Source: an uncultured Lachnospiraceae bacterium | Lineage (GTDB): Bacteria > Bacillota > Clostridia > Lachnospirales > Lachnospiraceae | Direction of reading: 5' to 3' | Length of the DNA stretch: 64,000 nt | Assembly: GCA_902793335.1 (NCBI GenBank) | Contig: CADBCZ010000007.1 | Span: forward strand, 1 to 64,000 | Shown here: one piece after another, positions 1 to 7,843 of the stretch | Layout: each line of letters begins with the position of its first letter | Numbering within the stretch: the stretch's first letter is position 1 | Position numbers and translations under genes: made by a program | Notes under the pieces: model-generated | Seen by the model: the letters and a program-made list of their open reading frames with translations, nothing else | Told to the model about the DNA's origin: nothing | The model's database searches: none

Positions 1-147
1 AACTCTTTTTTCGGACAAACAGTCATAGAAACAAAACTTTTTATCCAAGCGCACGCATTTATAAAAACTAAATCAGACAAACTGCTATGCGTACAAAACA
101 TAAAAGAGTTTCGCGTACAAACCCTAATTTGTATCATAAGAGGAGGA
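1..147. repeat. Upstream region with short direct repeats
   Basis: This stretch precedes the first gene. It contains the direct repeat GCGTACAAA at 89-97 and 113-121, two related words (GGACAAACAG near 14 and AGACAAACTG near 75), and an inverted pair AACTCTTTT (1-9) / AAAAGAGTT (102-110). The frame of the first gene stays open to the window edge, so an upstream-extended protein cannot be excluded. The AGGAGG at 141-146 and the signal peptide after it argue for an internal start and a non-coding upstream region. Confidence 0.35.
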
Positions 148-156
148 ATGAAAAAC

Positions 157-1071
157 ATGAAAAGAATATATACACTAATAGTACTGGTGTTGCTTATTTT
201 CTGTAACGCCCGGAATGTGGAAGCAGCAACTCCACGTGTAATGATGGATGATTATAATGTGAAAGAAGGTCAGACAGTTTCAGGCAGAGAGTTTACGTTA
301 GAACTTACCTTGAAGAATTATTCGGCAAAGCAGGTCAAGAATCTTAAGGTATCGATATCTGCAGAAAATGGTGAGTTTATTCCTGTAAAGGGAGCCGGAA
401 GTGAGTATATTGAATCGATAGCGGCAGGAGAAACGGATAAGGTAACATTTAACATGAAAGCAATTGACGGTCTAGAGGAGAAGTCCTACAAAGTAAATGT
501 TACCACAGATTATGAAAATACGAACGGATACGAATACAAGGTTGAAGAGAGTATATTTCTTCCCGTGAGTTTAGAACAAAGACTGTCGGTCACCGACTTC
601 TTTGTGGACAGCAATTTAAGTGCAGTGGGAGATACGGTTGAGATAAGTGCCTCAATCAATAACATGGGTGAGGGTGCTCTTTATAATGTGATGGTGGAGG
701 TTGAAGGAGACAATATAGAGGAACAGAAAAGTTATGTCGGAACCATAGAAAAAGGAAAGAGCGGCAACCTTGATGTTCTGACAAAAGCGGATGTGGTGAC
801 AGAGGGAGATCATAAGGATAATAAGATGGTGATCAAATATGAAAATAAGGCAGGAGAAACATTTACGCAGGAAGAAGTGATCGATGTCAGTGTAAATGTG
901 CCGGTATATGATAATCTCGAGAAGGTCAAAGAGGGAAATGACAACAGCTTGGCATGGAAAGCTGTTATTAAGATTATAATAATTATACTGATAATAGCAA
1001 TTGTCGGATATGCATTGTACCGGCGTCGGTTGAGAAAGCAGAGGATTCTTGATGAATTTGCGAATATGTAA
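157..1071 (+). CDS. Membrane-anchored extracellular CARDB/Ig-like protein
   Basis: This 304-residue protein has an N-terminal signal peptide (basic MKR, then a hydrophobic run ending near NVEAA). Two beta-rich repeats of about 110 residues follow, resembling CARDB or COG1361-type extracellular domains, each with an E(G)xxLTLKN / IxASINN-like start. The C-terminus has one transmembrane helix (about 265-287) followed by a basic tail. AGGAGG at 141-146 is well spaced for the ATG at 157 and too close for the ATG at 148, so 157 is preferred. The MacB-like permease gene follows after about 50 bases and is probably co-transcribed. An extracellular accessory role for that transporter is inferred from position only; no enzyme motif is visible. 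Confidence 0.7.
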   Translation: MKRIYTLIVLVLLIFCNARNVEAATPRVMMDDYNVKEGQTVSGREFTLELTLKNYSAKQVKNLKVSISAENGEFIPVKGAGSEYIESIAAGETDKVTFNMKAIDGLEEKSYKVNVTTDYENTNGYEYKVEESIFLPVSLEQRLSVTDFFVDSNLSAVGDTVEISASINNMGEGALYNVMVEVEGDNIEEQKSYVGTIEKGKSGNLDVLTKADVVTEGDHKDNKMVIKYENKAGETFTQEEVIDVSVNVPVYDNLEKVKEGNDNSLAWKAVIKIIIIILIIAIVGYALYRRRLRKQRILDEFANM

Positions 1072-1123
1072 AACACGAGCATATTAACAGGGATTTAGAG
1101 ATAGAGTCGAGGAGCAGATATTC

Positions 1124-2533
1124 ATGAGATATATATGGCGTTTATGTATAGCAAATATGAAAAAGAGAGGGATAAGAACCGGACTTACGATTCTCGGTGT
1201 TGTTATAGGTGTTATTTCCGTGGTTTCGATGCTCGCATTGGGTCTTGGAGTTAAGAATGAACTGCTTTCTGAGGCAACAATGAATGGCAGTGTTACAGAG
1301 GTAACGATATATGGTTCTAATATGGGCAAGAGGAAGGATAAAATGATAACGGACCGAAGAATTGCTGACATTGAAGCTGTTCCTCATATTGATAGCGTTA
1401 CACCGATGCTTACAGCCAATACATATGTAAAGCATGACAGATATTCAGCGTATATGGAGATTACCGGAGTTCCAAGAATTTATCTTGAGTCTATGAAGCC
1501 TGAAAGAGGCAGTGTGCCTGAAGTAAATGGTACAAAGCTTTCAGTTCTTATAGGTGCGGGTGCACTCAACTTATTCTATAACGAAAACAGCGGAGTTTCT
1601 TATACTGAGGCAAAGGCTCCTGACAAGGAAGAACAGGAGGAATTGGATAGGGAAGAAGAGTCAGATAAAGAGTCTGAAAATGAATATGTTTCGGATAGTA
1701 CAAAAGCAGCAGGAAAGAATGCCAAGAAACGTTGGAATGACTGGACAGGGGAATATATGGAGTTATCATTTGGATATGACGGAATGAATGAAGATGGTAT
1801 TTCGGCAGGAGGTGATAACTCCGTTAAAAGTATCCGCACGCCTGTTGCCGGAATGACATCAGAATACGATTTTATGATGTATTGTGATATGGATACATTG
1901 AAAAAACTGCTCAAGAAAAATGCAGTTGACGGAAGAATAGAAGGTCAGCCGACAGACGAGGACGGCAATATGTTCAATGAATGGATTTATTCACGCGCAC
2001 TTGTTAAGGTTGATGATGTAGAGAATGTCGACACTGTCGTAAAACGTCTCTCCGATATGGGATATCAGGCAGAGAGTAACAAGCAATATGTGGATGAAAT
2101 GCAGCGGGAGATAAAGATAATACAGATTCTTCTTGGAGGAATAGGTGCCATAGCACTTGTTGTTGCTGTTATAGGGATCGGTAACACGATGACAACCTCT
2201 GTTTATGACAGGATAAATGAAATAGGAATTTTGAAGGTATTAGGATGTGATCCTGATGAGCTTATGATTCTGTTTTTGCTTGAGTCCGGAATACTTGGAG
2301 GGATAGGAGGTATAATAGGACTTATCTGTTCTCTTGGTATAGCCAGATTCGGTATCAACAAACTGGCAGTTTCACTTCTTAAAATGCCGAAAAACACAGA
2401 ACTTGCAGTGATACCTCCATGGCTTGCAGCTGCTTCGATACTTCTTGCAATAATTCTTGGTGTTGTGGCAGGTTATCTTCCGGCAAAATGGGCTTCAAAG
2501 CTTAAACCGATTGATGCTGTAAGAATGAATTAA
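1124..2533 (+). CDS. MacB/FtsX-family ABC transporter permease
   Basis: The 469-residue protein has the MacB_PCD plus FtsX architecture: one TM helix near residues 20-42, a large extracytoplasmic domain, then three TM helices in the last 140 residues. The hallmark sequence IGNTMTTSVYDRINEIGILKVLG precedes TM3 (split here as two known motifs, IGxxNTM and RxxEIGxxKxLG). The extracytoplasmic domain has an unusual acidic, Lys/Glu-rich insertion around residues 165-205. Proteins of this family work with a cytosolic ATPase in exporting or mechanotransducing complexes. No ATPase is encoded downstream, so the partner is probably just upstream of the window. GAGGAG upstream supports the start. The substrate is unknown. 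Confidence 0.85.
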   Translation: MRYIWRLCIANMKKRGIRTGLTILGVVIGVISVVSMLALGLGVKNELLSEATMNGSVTEVTIYGSNMGKRKDKMITDRRIADIEAVPHIDSVTPMLTANTYVKHDRYSAYMEITGVPRIYLESMKPERGSVPEVNGTKLSVLIGAGALNLFYNENSGVSYTEAKAPDKEEQEELDREEESDKESENEYVSDSTKAAGKNAKKRWNDWTGEYMELSFGYDGMNEDGISAGGDNSVKSIRTPVAGMTSEYDFMMYCDMDTLKKLLKKNAVDGRIEGQPTDEDGNMFNEWIYSRALVKVDDVENVDTVVKRLSDMGYQAESNKQYVDEMQREIKIIQILLGGIGAIALVVAVIGIGNTMTTSVYDRINEIGILKVLGCDPDELMILFLLESGILGGIGGIIGLICSLGIARFGINKLAVSLLKMPKNTELAVIPPWLAAASILLAIILGVVAGYLPAKWASKLKPIDAVRMN

Positions 2534-2590
2534 AATGTCCTTATTATAAAATTTGTCCAAAGATAAAATGTTATAGATATTATATCCTGA

Positions 2591-2619
2591 TTGTGATAAA
2601 ATAATAAAAGTTATATTAT
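2591..2619 (+). promoter_or_regulatory. Probable sigma-A promoter of the MoxR operon
   Basis: TTGTGA (2591-2596), a 17-base spacer and TATTAT (2614-2619) lie about 40 bases upstream of the MoxR gene, in a very AT-rich gap. This is pattern-based only. Confidence 0.45.
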
Positions 2620-2661
2620 AATATTTTTTGATTTAGATTATCACTTGAGAGAGGGCATATT

Positions 2662-3606
2662 ATGGGGATCGACGTTAAAGGGTTAGCAGACAGATTAAGA
2701 GATAATATCAATTCTGTAATAGTGGGAAAAGAGAAGAATATTGATCTTATAATAACTGCGCTTATAGCAGGGGGGCATGTGTTAATAGAGGATACTCCCG
2801 GAACCGGCAAGACATTACTTGCAAAAACGCTTGCGGCATCCATTGATGCGGAATTTAGCCGTGTTCAATTTACACCGGATTTACTTCCGGCAGACATAAC
2901 AGGGTTACACATGTATGATCCAAAAGAATCGGAATTTAAGTTTATCAAAGGCCCGGCATTTACCAATATTTTGCTTGCCGATGAGATAAACCGTGCAACT
3001 CCGAGAACACAGTCGGCACTGCTTGAATGTATGGCAGAAAGTCAGATTACAATAGATGGAATTACAAAGAATTTATCAGAACCGTTTTTTGTGATCGCAA
3101 CAGAGAATCCGATTGAGATTGCGGGAACGTTCAGACTTCCTGAAGCATTATTGGACAGGTTTTTTATGAAAATCCCTATGCAGCCTCCATTTAATCATGA
3201 TGAATTATTGATGTTAGATCGTTTTATCGAGGATAATCCGTATGATGATATCAAGCCTGTATGCACGGGTGAAGATATAGTTAACGCCAATATGGAGTGT
3301 CGTAAGATATTTGTTCATAAATGCGTGAGACAGTATATTGTGGATGTCGTGCAAAAGACCAGATCAAGCAGAAAATCGATTCTTGGAGCGAGTCCGAGAA
3401 GTACCCTTGCGTTGCTGTCCGCAGCTCAGGTATATGCAGCTATAACCGGAGCGGAATTTGTTACTCCTGATCATGTTAAGAAGCTTGCAGTTCCTGTTCT
3501 TGCACATAGGATAATTCTTGAAAATGGGAAGGATAGCAGTGCGGATAAGGAATCATTTATTGAAGAAGTGTTAGAGATGGTTTCCGTTCCGACTGAGCAG
3601 TGGTGA
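2662..3606 (+). CDS. MoxR family AAA+ ATPase
   Basis: The 314-residue ATPase shows Walker A GTGKT (in DTPGTGKTLLAK, about residue 47), Walker B LLADEINRA, sensor 1 ATENPIE and the MoxR-typical GTFRLPEALLDRF (arginine-finger region), followed by an AAA lid. MoxR ATPases act as chaperone-like factors for maturation of proteins carrying MIDAS/VWA or DUF58 domains. The DUF58 gene starts 6 bases after this stop, with a membrane protein next, which is the classic MoxR-DUF58-transglutaminase layout. The family call is secure; the client is not known. Confidence 0.93.
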   Translation: MGIDVKGLADRLRDNINSVIVGKEKNIDLIITALIAGGHVLIEDTPGTGKTLLAKTLAASIDAEFSRVQFTPDLLPADITGLHMYDPKESEFKFIKGPAFTNILLADEINRATPRTQSALLECMAESQITIDGITKNLSEPFFVIATENPIEIAGTFRLPEALLDRFFMKIPMQPPFNHDELLMLDRFIEDNPYDDIKPVCTGEDIVNANMECRKIFVHKCVRQYIVDVVQKTRSSRKSILGASPRSTLALLSAAQVYAAITGAEFVTPDHVKKLAVPVLAHRIILENGKDSSADKESFIEEVLEMVSVPTEQW

Positions 3607-3612
3607 CAGTTT

Positions 3613-4749
3613 ATGAAAATACTGATAGCTTTTGTTATAGTATATGTTATATATAGTCTGCAATTATATTTGTACAGGAAATATTGGAAAACCGGACTTG
3701 ATGTAGATTTACAGTTTTCCGGGGATATTGTTTTATTAGGAGAAAAGGTAGAGCTTATAGAGGTAATCAGGAATAAGAAACCTCTGGCTCTGCCTATTTT
3801 GAATGTTAAATTTGCGACATCCAGAAGTTTTACTTTTGACGAAGAGGATAATGCCAATGTTTCGGATATGTATTACAGAAATGATATTTTTTCGATACTT
3901 GGGAATAGGAGAATAGAGAGAAGACTTGAATTTTCCACAACTCAAAGAGGTGTTTACAGGATAAAGGAGTTACAGGTATCAACGAAAGATCTGTTTTTGA
4001 AATCACATTTTGCAGATATGATGGAAAATGATACCGAGTTAATTGTTTGTCCACAAACGGTTTTGATTAATGACTATATTAAGGTATGGGACAGACTGAT
4101 GGGTGATTATGAAGTGAACAGATGGGATAATCCTGATCCGTTTGCATTTAGAGGGATAAGAGATTATCAACCGTATGATTCCATGAGGAATATCAATTGG
4201 AAAGCTACTGCCAGGACCGGCGATATCATGGTTAATCAATTCAGTCCAACCACCGAAAGCGAAGTCAGAATCTATTTGAATCTAAAACCATACAGTAAAT
4301 CTTTGGCGGATACATTGGCTGAATTTGCTATTAGTATCGTTGCAGGTCTTGCTAAAGCTTATACAGACTGTGGGGTGAGTATAAGCTTTTACTCCAATGG
4401 ATTTGATATAGACAGTGAACTTGAGAATGTTGAAGAAAATGAAAAGATCTCGTACTGTCCTGTGCTTGATAAGGGCTGCGGAAAAGGGCATTTGAGGGCT
4501 CTCAATATCCTGCTTGCAAGGCTGGATTTATCTAAGAAAACATCAGATATGATAAGTGTTCTTGAAGAGGGTTTTAAAACTTCGGAGGGAAACGTCACTC
4601 ATATAATTGTCTCGACTTATAGAGATGATGCACTATATGATTTTTATAAAAAACATTTATCAAAGGATATTGTTTACTGGATTGTGCCCGAGCGTTATGG
4701 AAATCAGGTGGATCTTAGATATGATGGTATGTTACGTATGGATATTTAA
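3613..4749 (+). CDS. DUF58 domain-containing protein
   Basis: The protein has 378 residues. The N-terminus carries a hydrophobic segment (residues 1-20), then a beta-rich region. The DUF58 signature is visible around residues 175-200 as FRGIRDYQPYDSMRNINWK followed by ATARTGD. The C-terminal part is a VWA-like fold (LNLKPYSKS to the end). DUF58 proteins are encoded with MoxR ATPases and are thought to act in cell-envelope assembly. The stop codon overlaps the longest possible reading of the next gene, which indicates tight coupling. Confidence 0.9.
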   Translation: MKILIAFVIVYVIYSLQLYLYRKYWKTGLDVDLQFSGDIVLLGEKVELIEVIRNKKPLALPILNVKFATSRSFTFDEEDNANVSDMYYRNDIFSILGNRRIERRLEFSTTQRGVYRIKELQVSTKDLFLKSHFADMMENDTELIVCPQTVLINDYIKVWDRLMGDYEVNRWDNPDPFAFRGIRDYQPYDSMRNINWKATARTGDIMVNQFSPTTESEVRIYLNLKPYSKSLADTLAEFAISIVAGLAKAYTDCGVSISFYSNGFDIDSELENVEENEKISYCPVLDKGCGKGHLRALNILLARLDLSKKTSDMISVLEEGFKTSEGNVTHIIVSTYRDDALYDFYKKHLSKDIVYWIVPERYGNQVDLRYDGMLRMDI

Positions 4750-4760
4750 TGGAGGTATAT

Positions 4761-5942
4761 ATGTCGCAAAAGATAGAGCTATATAATGAAATAATGCACT
4801 ATGTTATGCAGTTTCTGGCAGGGATATCCTTCTTTTTAACAGCCCAGATAATCACCGCCGGACATATGTCGCCACTGTATGTTCAAATTCTGTTTGTTTT
4901 GTGTTATGTTGCTGTTATTGTCATAAGACATTATATTAACGGGAATCTGCTGATTTATATGCTCTCACATTTGACCCTGTTTTCGACGTTACTGGTCATA
5001 GATTTAGCTGATGTAATGTTCATTACTTTTGCCGTATATCTTATATTGATTACCGTAGGATCAATAATATACTGGAACAATAAAGGAATTATGGATAGCG
5101 TAAATGTTTCATGGATATCTTTTGTGCTGTTGTGTGTTTCATATATTTATGCATTTCTAAACGGTTATAACCTGCTGAAAAACTATATACTTATAGCCGG
5201 ATGCATTTACATGCTTCTTTATATGATAAGACTATATCTGAAGGGATTGTATGATTTATCAAAAAATCAGCTGTTACATAAGCAGCTTCCGCTTGCTCAG
5301 ATTGCCAAAAGTAATTCGTATATCATAGGTATGCTTATAGTTATCATGGCGTTATCGATGTTAATAGCTGTCGCCATCAATCTCGATGGTCTTCTATATA
5401 TAATAGGTGATTTCCTAATGACTATTCTACGGATATTGATAAAGGGTATGATTAACCTGTTCACAATAATAGCCAAACTGTTGAAAAATCATGATATTCC
5501 GGCAGGAAGCTTGTGGAATGGCATGGGTAATGAGATTGGAGAGGAAGGATTAATTTCGAAAATAATTAACTTCATAATGGCGTTGTTAAAGATTTTGTTT
5601 TCACTTTATGTAATCTATCGCCTCGGAAAAGGGATGAGTAGTGGAATCGCGAAACTTCTGTCCGGTAATAATTTACCTTTTGATAAAGTAGAACGTATCA
5701 AAGTAAAAGAGAACGGATTTAAGCAGACAGTAAGGAGTATCATTGAAAATAACCGGGATGAGCCCAAAAGCAAGATAAGAAGAAAATATAAAAAAGCAGT
5801 GCTTAGATTAAGAGATAAGATTGTTTTAAAAGAATCAATGACAGTCGGACAGATTGAGGCATCGATGACGGAAGAAGACGCTGCGAAAATGAGCTCGCTC
5901 AAAGAGGCATATGAGTGTGAAAGATATAGAGATGAGACATGA
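4761..5942 (+). CDS. Polytopic membrane protein of MoxR-DUF58 operon, no transglutaminase core
   Basis: This is a 393-residue membrane protein. About six TM helices lie in residues 10-165, two or three more between 190 and 290, and a basic cytoplasmic tail at the end. The tail (KIRRKYKKAVLRLRD...MTVGQIEASM) resembles the DUF4129-like end of TgpA-type proteins. In the usual operon this position encodes a TM-transglutaminase-DUF4129 protein, but here no Cys-His-Asp transglutaminase triad is visible between the TM blocks. GGAGGT at 4751-4756 sets the start at 4761, because an ATG at 4749 would put the ribosome site inside the gene. The role is inferred from the operon only. Confidence 0.75.
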   Translation: MSQKIELYNEIMHYVMQFLAGISFFLTAQIITAGHMSPLYVQILFVLCYVAVIVIRHYINGNLLIYMLSHLTLFSTLLVIDLADVMFITFAVYLILITVGSIIYWNNKGIMDSVNVSWISFVLLCVSYIYAFLNGYNLLKNYILIAGCIYMLLYMIRLYLKGLYDLSKNQLLHKQLPLAQIAKSNSYIIGMLIVIMALSMLIAVAINLDGLLYIIGDFLMTILRILIKGMINLFTIIAKLLKNHDIPAGSLWNGMGNEIGEEGLISKIINFIMALLKILFSLYVIYRLGKGMSSGIAKLLSGNNLPFDKVERIKVKENGFKQTVRSIIENNRDEPKSKIRRKYKKAVLRLRDKIVLKESMTVGQIEASMTEEDAAKMSSLKEAYECERYRDET

Positions 5943-5960
5943 AAAAACATAAAGTGCTTC

Positions 5961-5996
5961 TTGAAAGAAAATACATTTCATGGTATTCTATACCAT
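5961..5996 (+). promoter_or_regulatory. Promoter with dyad over the -10 box
   Basis: TTGAAA (5961-5966), 17 bases and TATTCT (5984-5989) form a sigma-A-like promoter for the next small gene. The -10 box lies inside a perfect interrupted palindrome, ATGGTAT-TCT-ATACCAT (5980-5996), which could be an operator. The regulator is unknown. Confidence 0.5.
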
Positions 5997-6035
5997 ATGA
6001 CTGAATACAATTATTCGAAAGGAGAAGGCTGTATC

Positions 6036-6335
6036 ATGAATGAATGGATTTTGATTGAAGACAGAGAGCCAAGTGTTGAAGAGATTCGTGAACGTAACGA
6101 ATTTATCTGTACTGATGGTATGACAACATATATACGTTCCTATAGTTTCCGACTCCATGGTTTTGTAACAGATTACCGTGGAAGAGAGAGTAAGGATAGA
6201 GGCGTTATCGCGTGGATGCCGCTTCCTGAACCATATAAAGATCCCAATGCAGTTGTGGAGGAAGAAGAGGAAGAATACAATAACGTATACTTCAATGCTA
6301 ATTATAATGCAGACTATTATTCGAACAATTTTTAG
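6036..6335 (+). CDS. Small DUF551-like protein
   Basis: The 99-residue protein begins MNEWILIEDREPSVEE and contains VIAWMPLPEPYK. This pairing matches the DUF551 pattern (W-I-x-V-x-D-R-x-P at the start and HWMPLPEPP near the end). After it comes an acidic run of Glu residues and an Asn/Tyr-rich tail (NVYFNANYNADYYSNNF), unusual for the family. GAAAGGAG at 6018-6025 fixes the ATG at 6036; a longer reading would begin at the promoter -35 box. DUF551 has no established function and is common on phage and mobile DNA, although no phage genes are near here. Confidence 0.7.
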   Translation: MNEWILIEDREPSVEEIRERNEFICTDGMTTYIRSYSFRLHGFVTDYRGRESKDRGVIAWMPLPEPYKDPNAVVEEEEEEYNNVYFNANYNADYYSNNF

Positions 6336-6439
6336 AATATAGGATTTGATGAACACAATAGTTATTTGATTTGTATATAATAAGGTGACAATAGCTATTA
6401 TTGACACCTATATCATAATATATAATACGGAGGTGCATA

Positions 6440-7675
6440 ATGTACAGTTTTGATGAGATTATGGGTTTTGACCCTGAAGTGGCAAAGGCGATGACAGATG
6501 AGATTAACAGACAGAATGATAATATTGAGCTTATCGCATCTGAGAACATTGTAAGTAAGGCAGTTATGGCTGCAATGGGTAGTCCTCTTACCAATAAGTA
6601 TGCAGAGGGATATCCGGGAAAGCGCTATTATGGTGGTTGCGAGTATGTAGATGTTGTTGAGGATCTTGCAAGAGAACGCGCTAAGGAATTGTTTGGATGT
6701 GAATATGTCAATGTACAGCCTCATTCGGGAGCACAGGCTAATATGGCTGCATTTTTCGCCATTATGGAGCCCGGTGATACATTCATGGGAATGAACCTTG
6801 CTCATGGAGGACATTTAACACATGGATCTCCGGTCAATCTTTCGGGAAAATACTTCAACGTTGTTCCTTATGGAGTTAATGATGATGGAGTTATTGATTA
6901 TGATGAAGTTGAGAGAATTGCCAAAGAATGCAAACCTAAGCTCATTGTAGCCGGTGCATCTGCATATGCAAGAGCGATTGATTTCAAGAGATTTCGTGAG
7001 ATAGCCGACAGTGTTGGTGCTGTACTTATGGTAGATATGGCTCATATTGCAGGTCTTGTAGCTGCAGGAGTTCATGAGAGTCCTATTCCATATGCTCATG
7101 TTACGACAACAACAACTCATAAGACACTCAGAGGACCTCGTGGAGGAATGATTCTTTCAAGCAATGAGGTAAATGAAAAGTATAACTTCAACAAGGCAGT
7201 ATTCCCCGGTATTCAGGGTGGTCCACTTATGCATGTGATTGCAGCCAAAGCAGTATGTCTTAAAGAGGCACTTTCGCCTGAATACAAGGCTTATCAGCAG
7301 CAGGTTGTTAAGAATGCATCTGCATTGGCATCTGCACTTATGGAGAGAGGCTTCAAGATTGTTTCAGGTGGTACCGATAATCACCTTATGTTGGTTGATC
7401 TACAGAATCTTGACCTTACAGGTAAAGAAGTTGAGAAGTTACTTGACAGTGTTCATATTACAGCTAACAAGAATACAGTACCTAATGATCCTAAGTCACC
7501 ATTTGTTACAAGTGGTATTCGTCTTGGAACACCTGCTATTACAACAAGAGGTGCTGATGAGAACGATATGATAGTTATAGCTGATGCTATCAAGGCAGCG
7601 GTAATTGACAAGGATAACGATAAAGCGATTGAGTTAGTTAAATCTATTACTACAAAATATCCGCTTTACAAATAA
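6440..7675 (+). CDS. glyA: Serine hydroxymethyltransferase
   Basis: GlyA interconverts serine and glycine with tetrahydrofolate and supplies one-carbon units in the cytoplasm. The 411-residue length is normal. Visible marks are [12 protein letters not shown] near the N-terminus, [21 protein letters not shown], the PLP-binding lysine K228 within [14 protein letters not shown], and [13 protein letters not shown] near the C-terminus. CGGAGGTG lies six bases before the ATG. A 12-bp terminator hairpin follows, so the gene is probably monocistronic. An imperfect dyad at about 6383-6410 in the leader has no assigned role. Confidence 0.98.
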   Translation: MYSFDEIMGFDPEVAKAMTDEINRQNDNIELIASENIVSKAVMAAMGSPLTNKYAEGYPGKRYYGGCEYVDVVEDLARERAKELFGCEYVNVQPHSGAQANMAAFFAIMEPGDTFMGMNLAHGGHLTHGSPVNLSGKYFNVVPYGVNDDGVIDYDEVERIAKECKPKLIVAGASAYARAIDFKRFREIADSVGAVLMVDMAHIAGLVAAGVHESPIPYAHVTTTTTHKTLRGPRGGMILSSNEVNEKYNFNKAVFPGIQGGPLMHVIAAKAVCLKEALSPEYKAYQQQVVKNASALASALMERGFKIVSGGTDNHLMLVDLQNLDLTGKEVEKLLDSVHITANKNTVPNDPKSPFVTSGIRLGTPAITTRGADENDMIVIADAIKAAVIDKDNDKAIELVKSITTKYPLYK

Positions 7676-7740
7676 TATTATTGTAATATATCGGTTAAGG
7701 CTAATATTTGTTACGGGCAAATTTATGATTTAACTGTAGT

Positions 7741-7773
7741 ACAGCACCAGAACCATTTCTGGTGCTGTTTGTT
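7741..7773 (+). terminator. Terminator of glyA
   Basis: A perfect 12-bp stem ACAGCACCAGAA / TTCTGGTGCTGT with a CCAT loop is followed by TTGTT. It lies between glyA and the histidine-kinase gene. Confidence 0.85.
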
Positions 7774-7843
7774 CAAGTACACCGTGCTATTTACATTTAC
7801 GGAATGTACCATTAATACTTTTTGTTACTGTTGGAGGAAAAGA

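Noticed and set aside
3471-3857. 128-residue open frame on the minus strand
   Set aside because: It lies across the MoxR and DUF58 genes in an antisense frame and has no ribosome site or recognisable domain.
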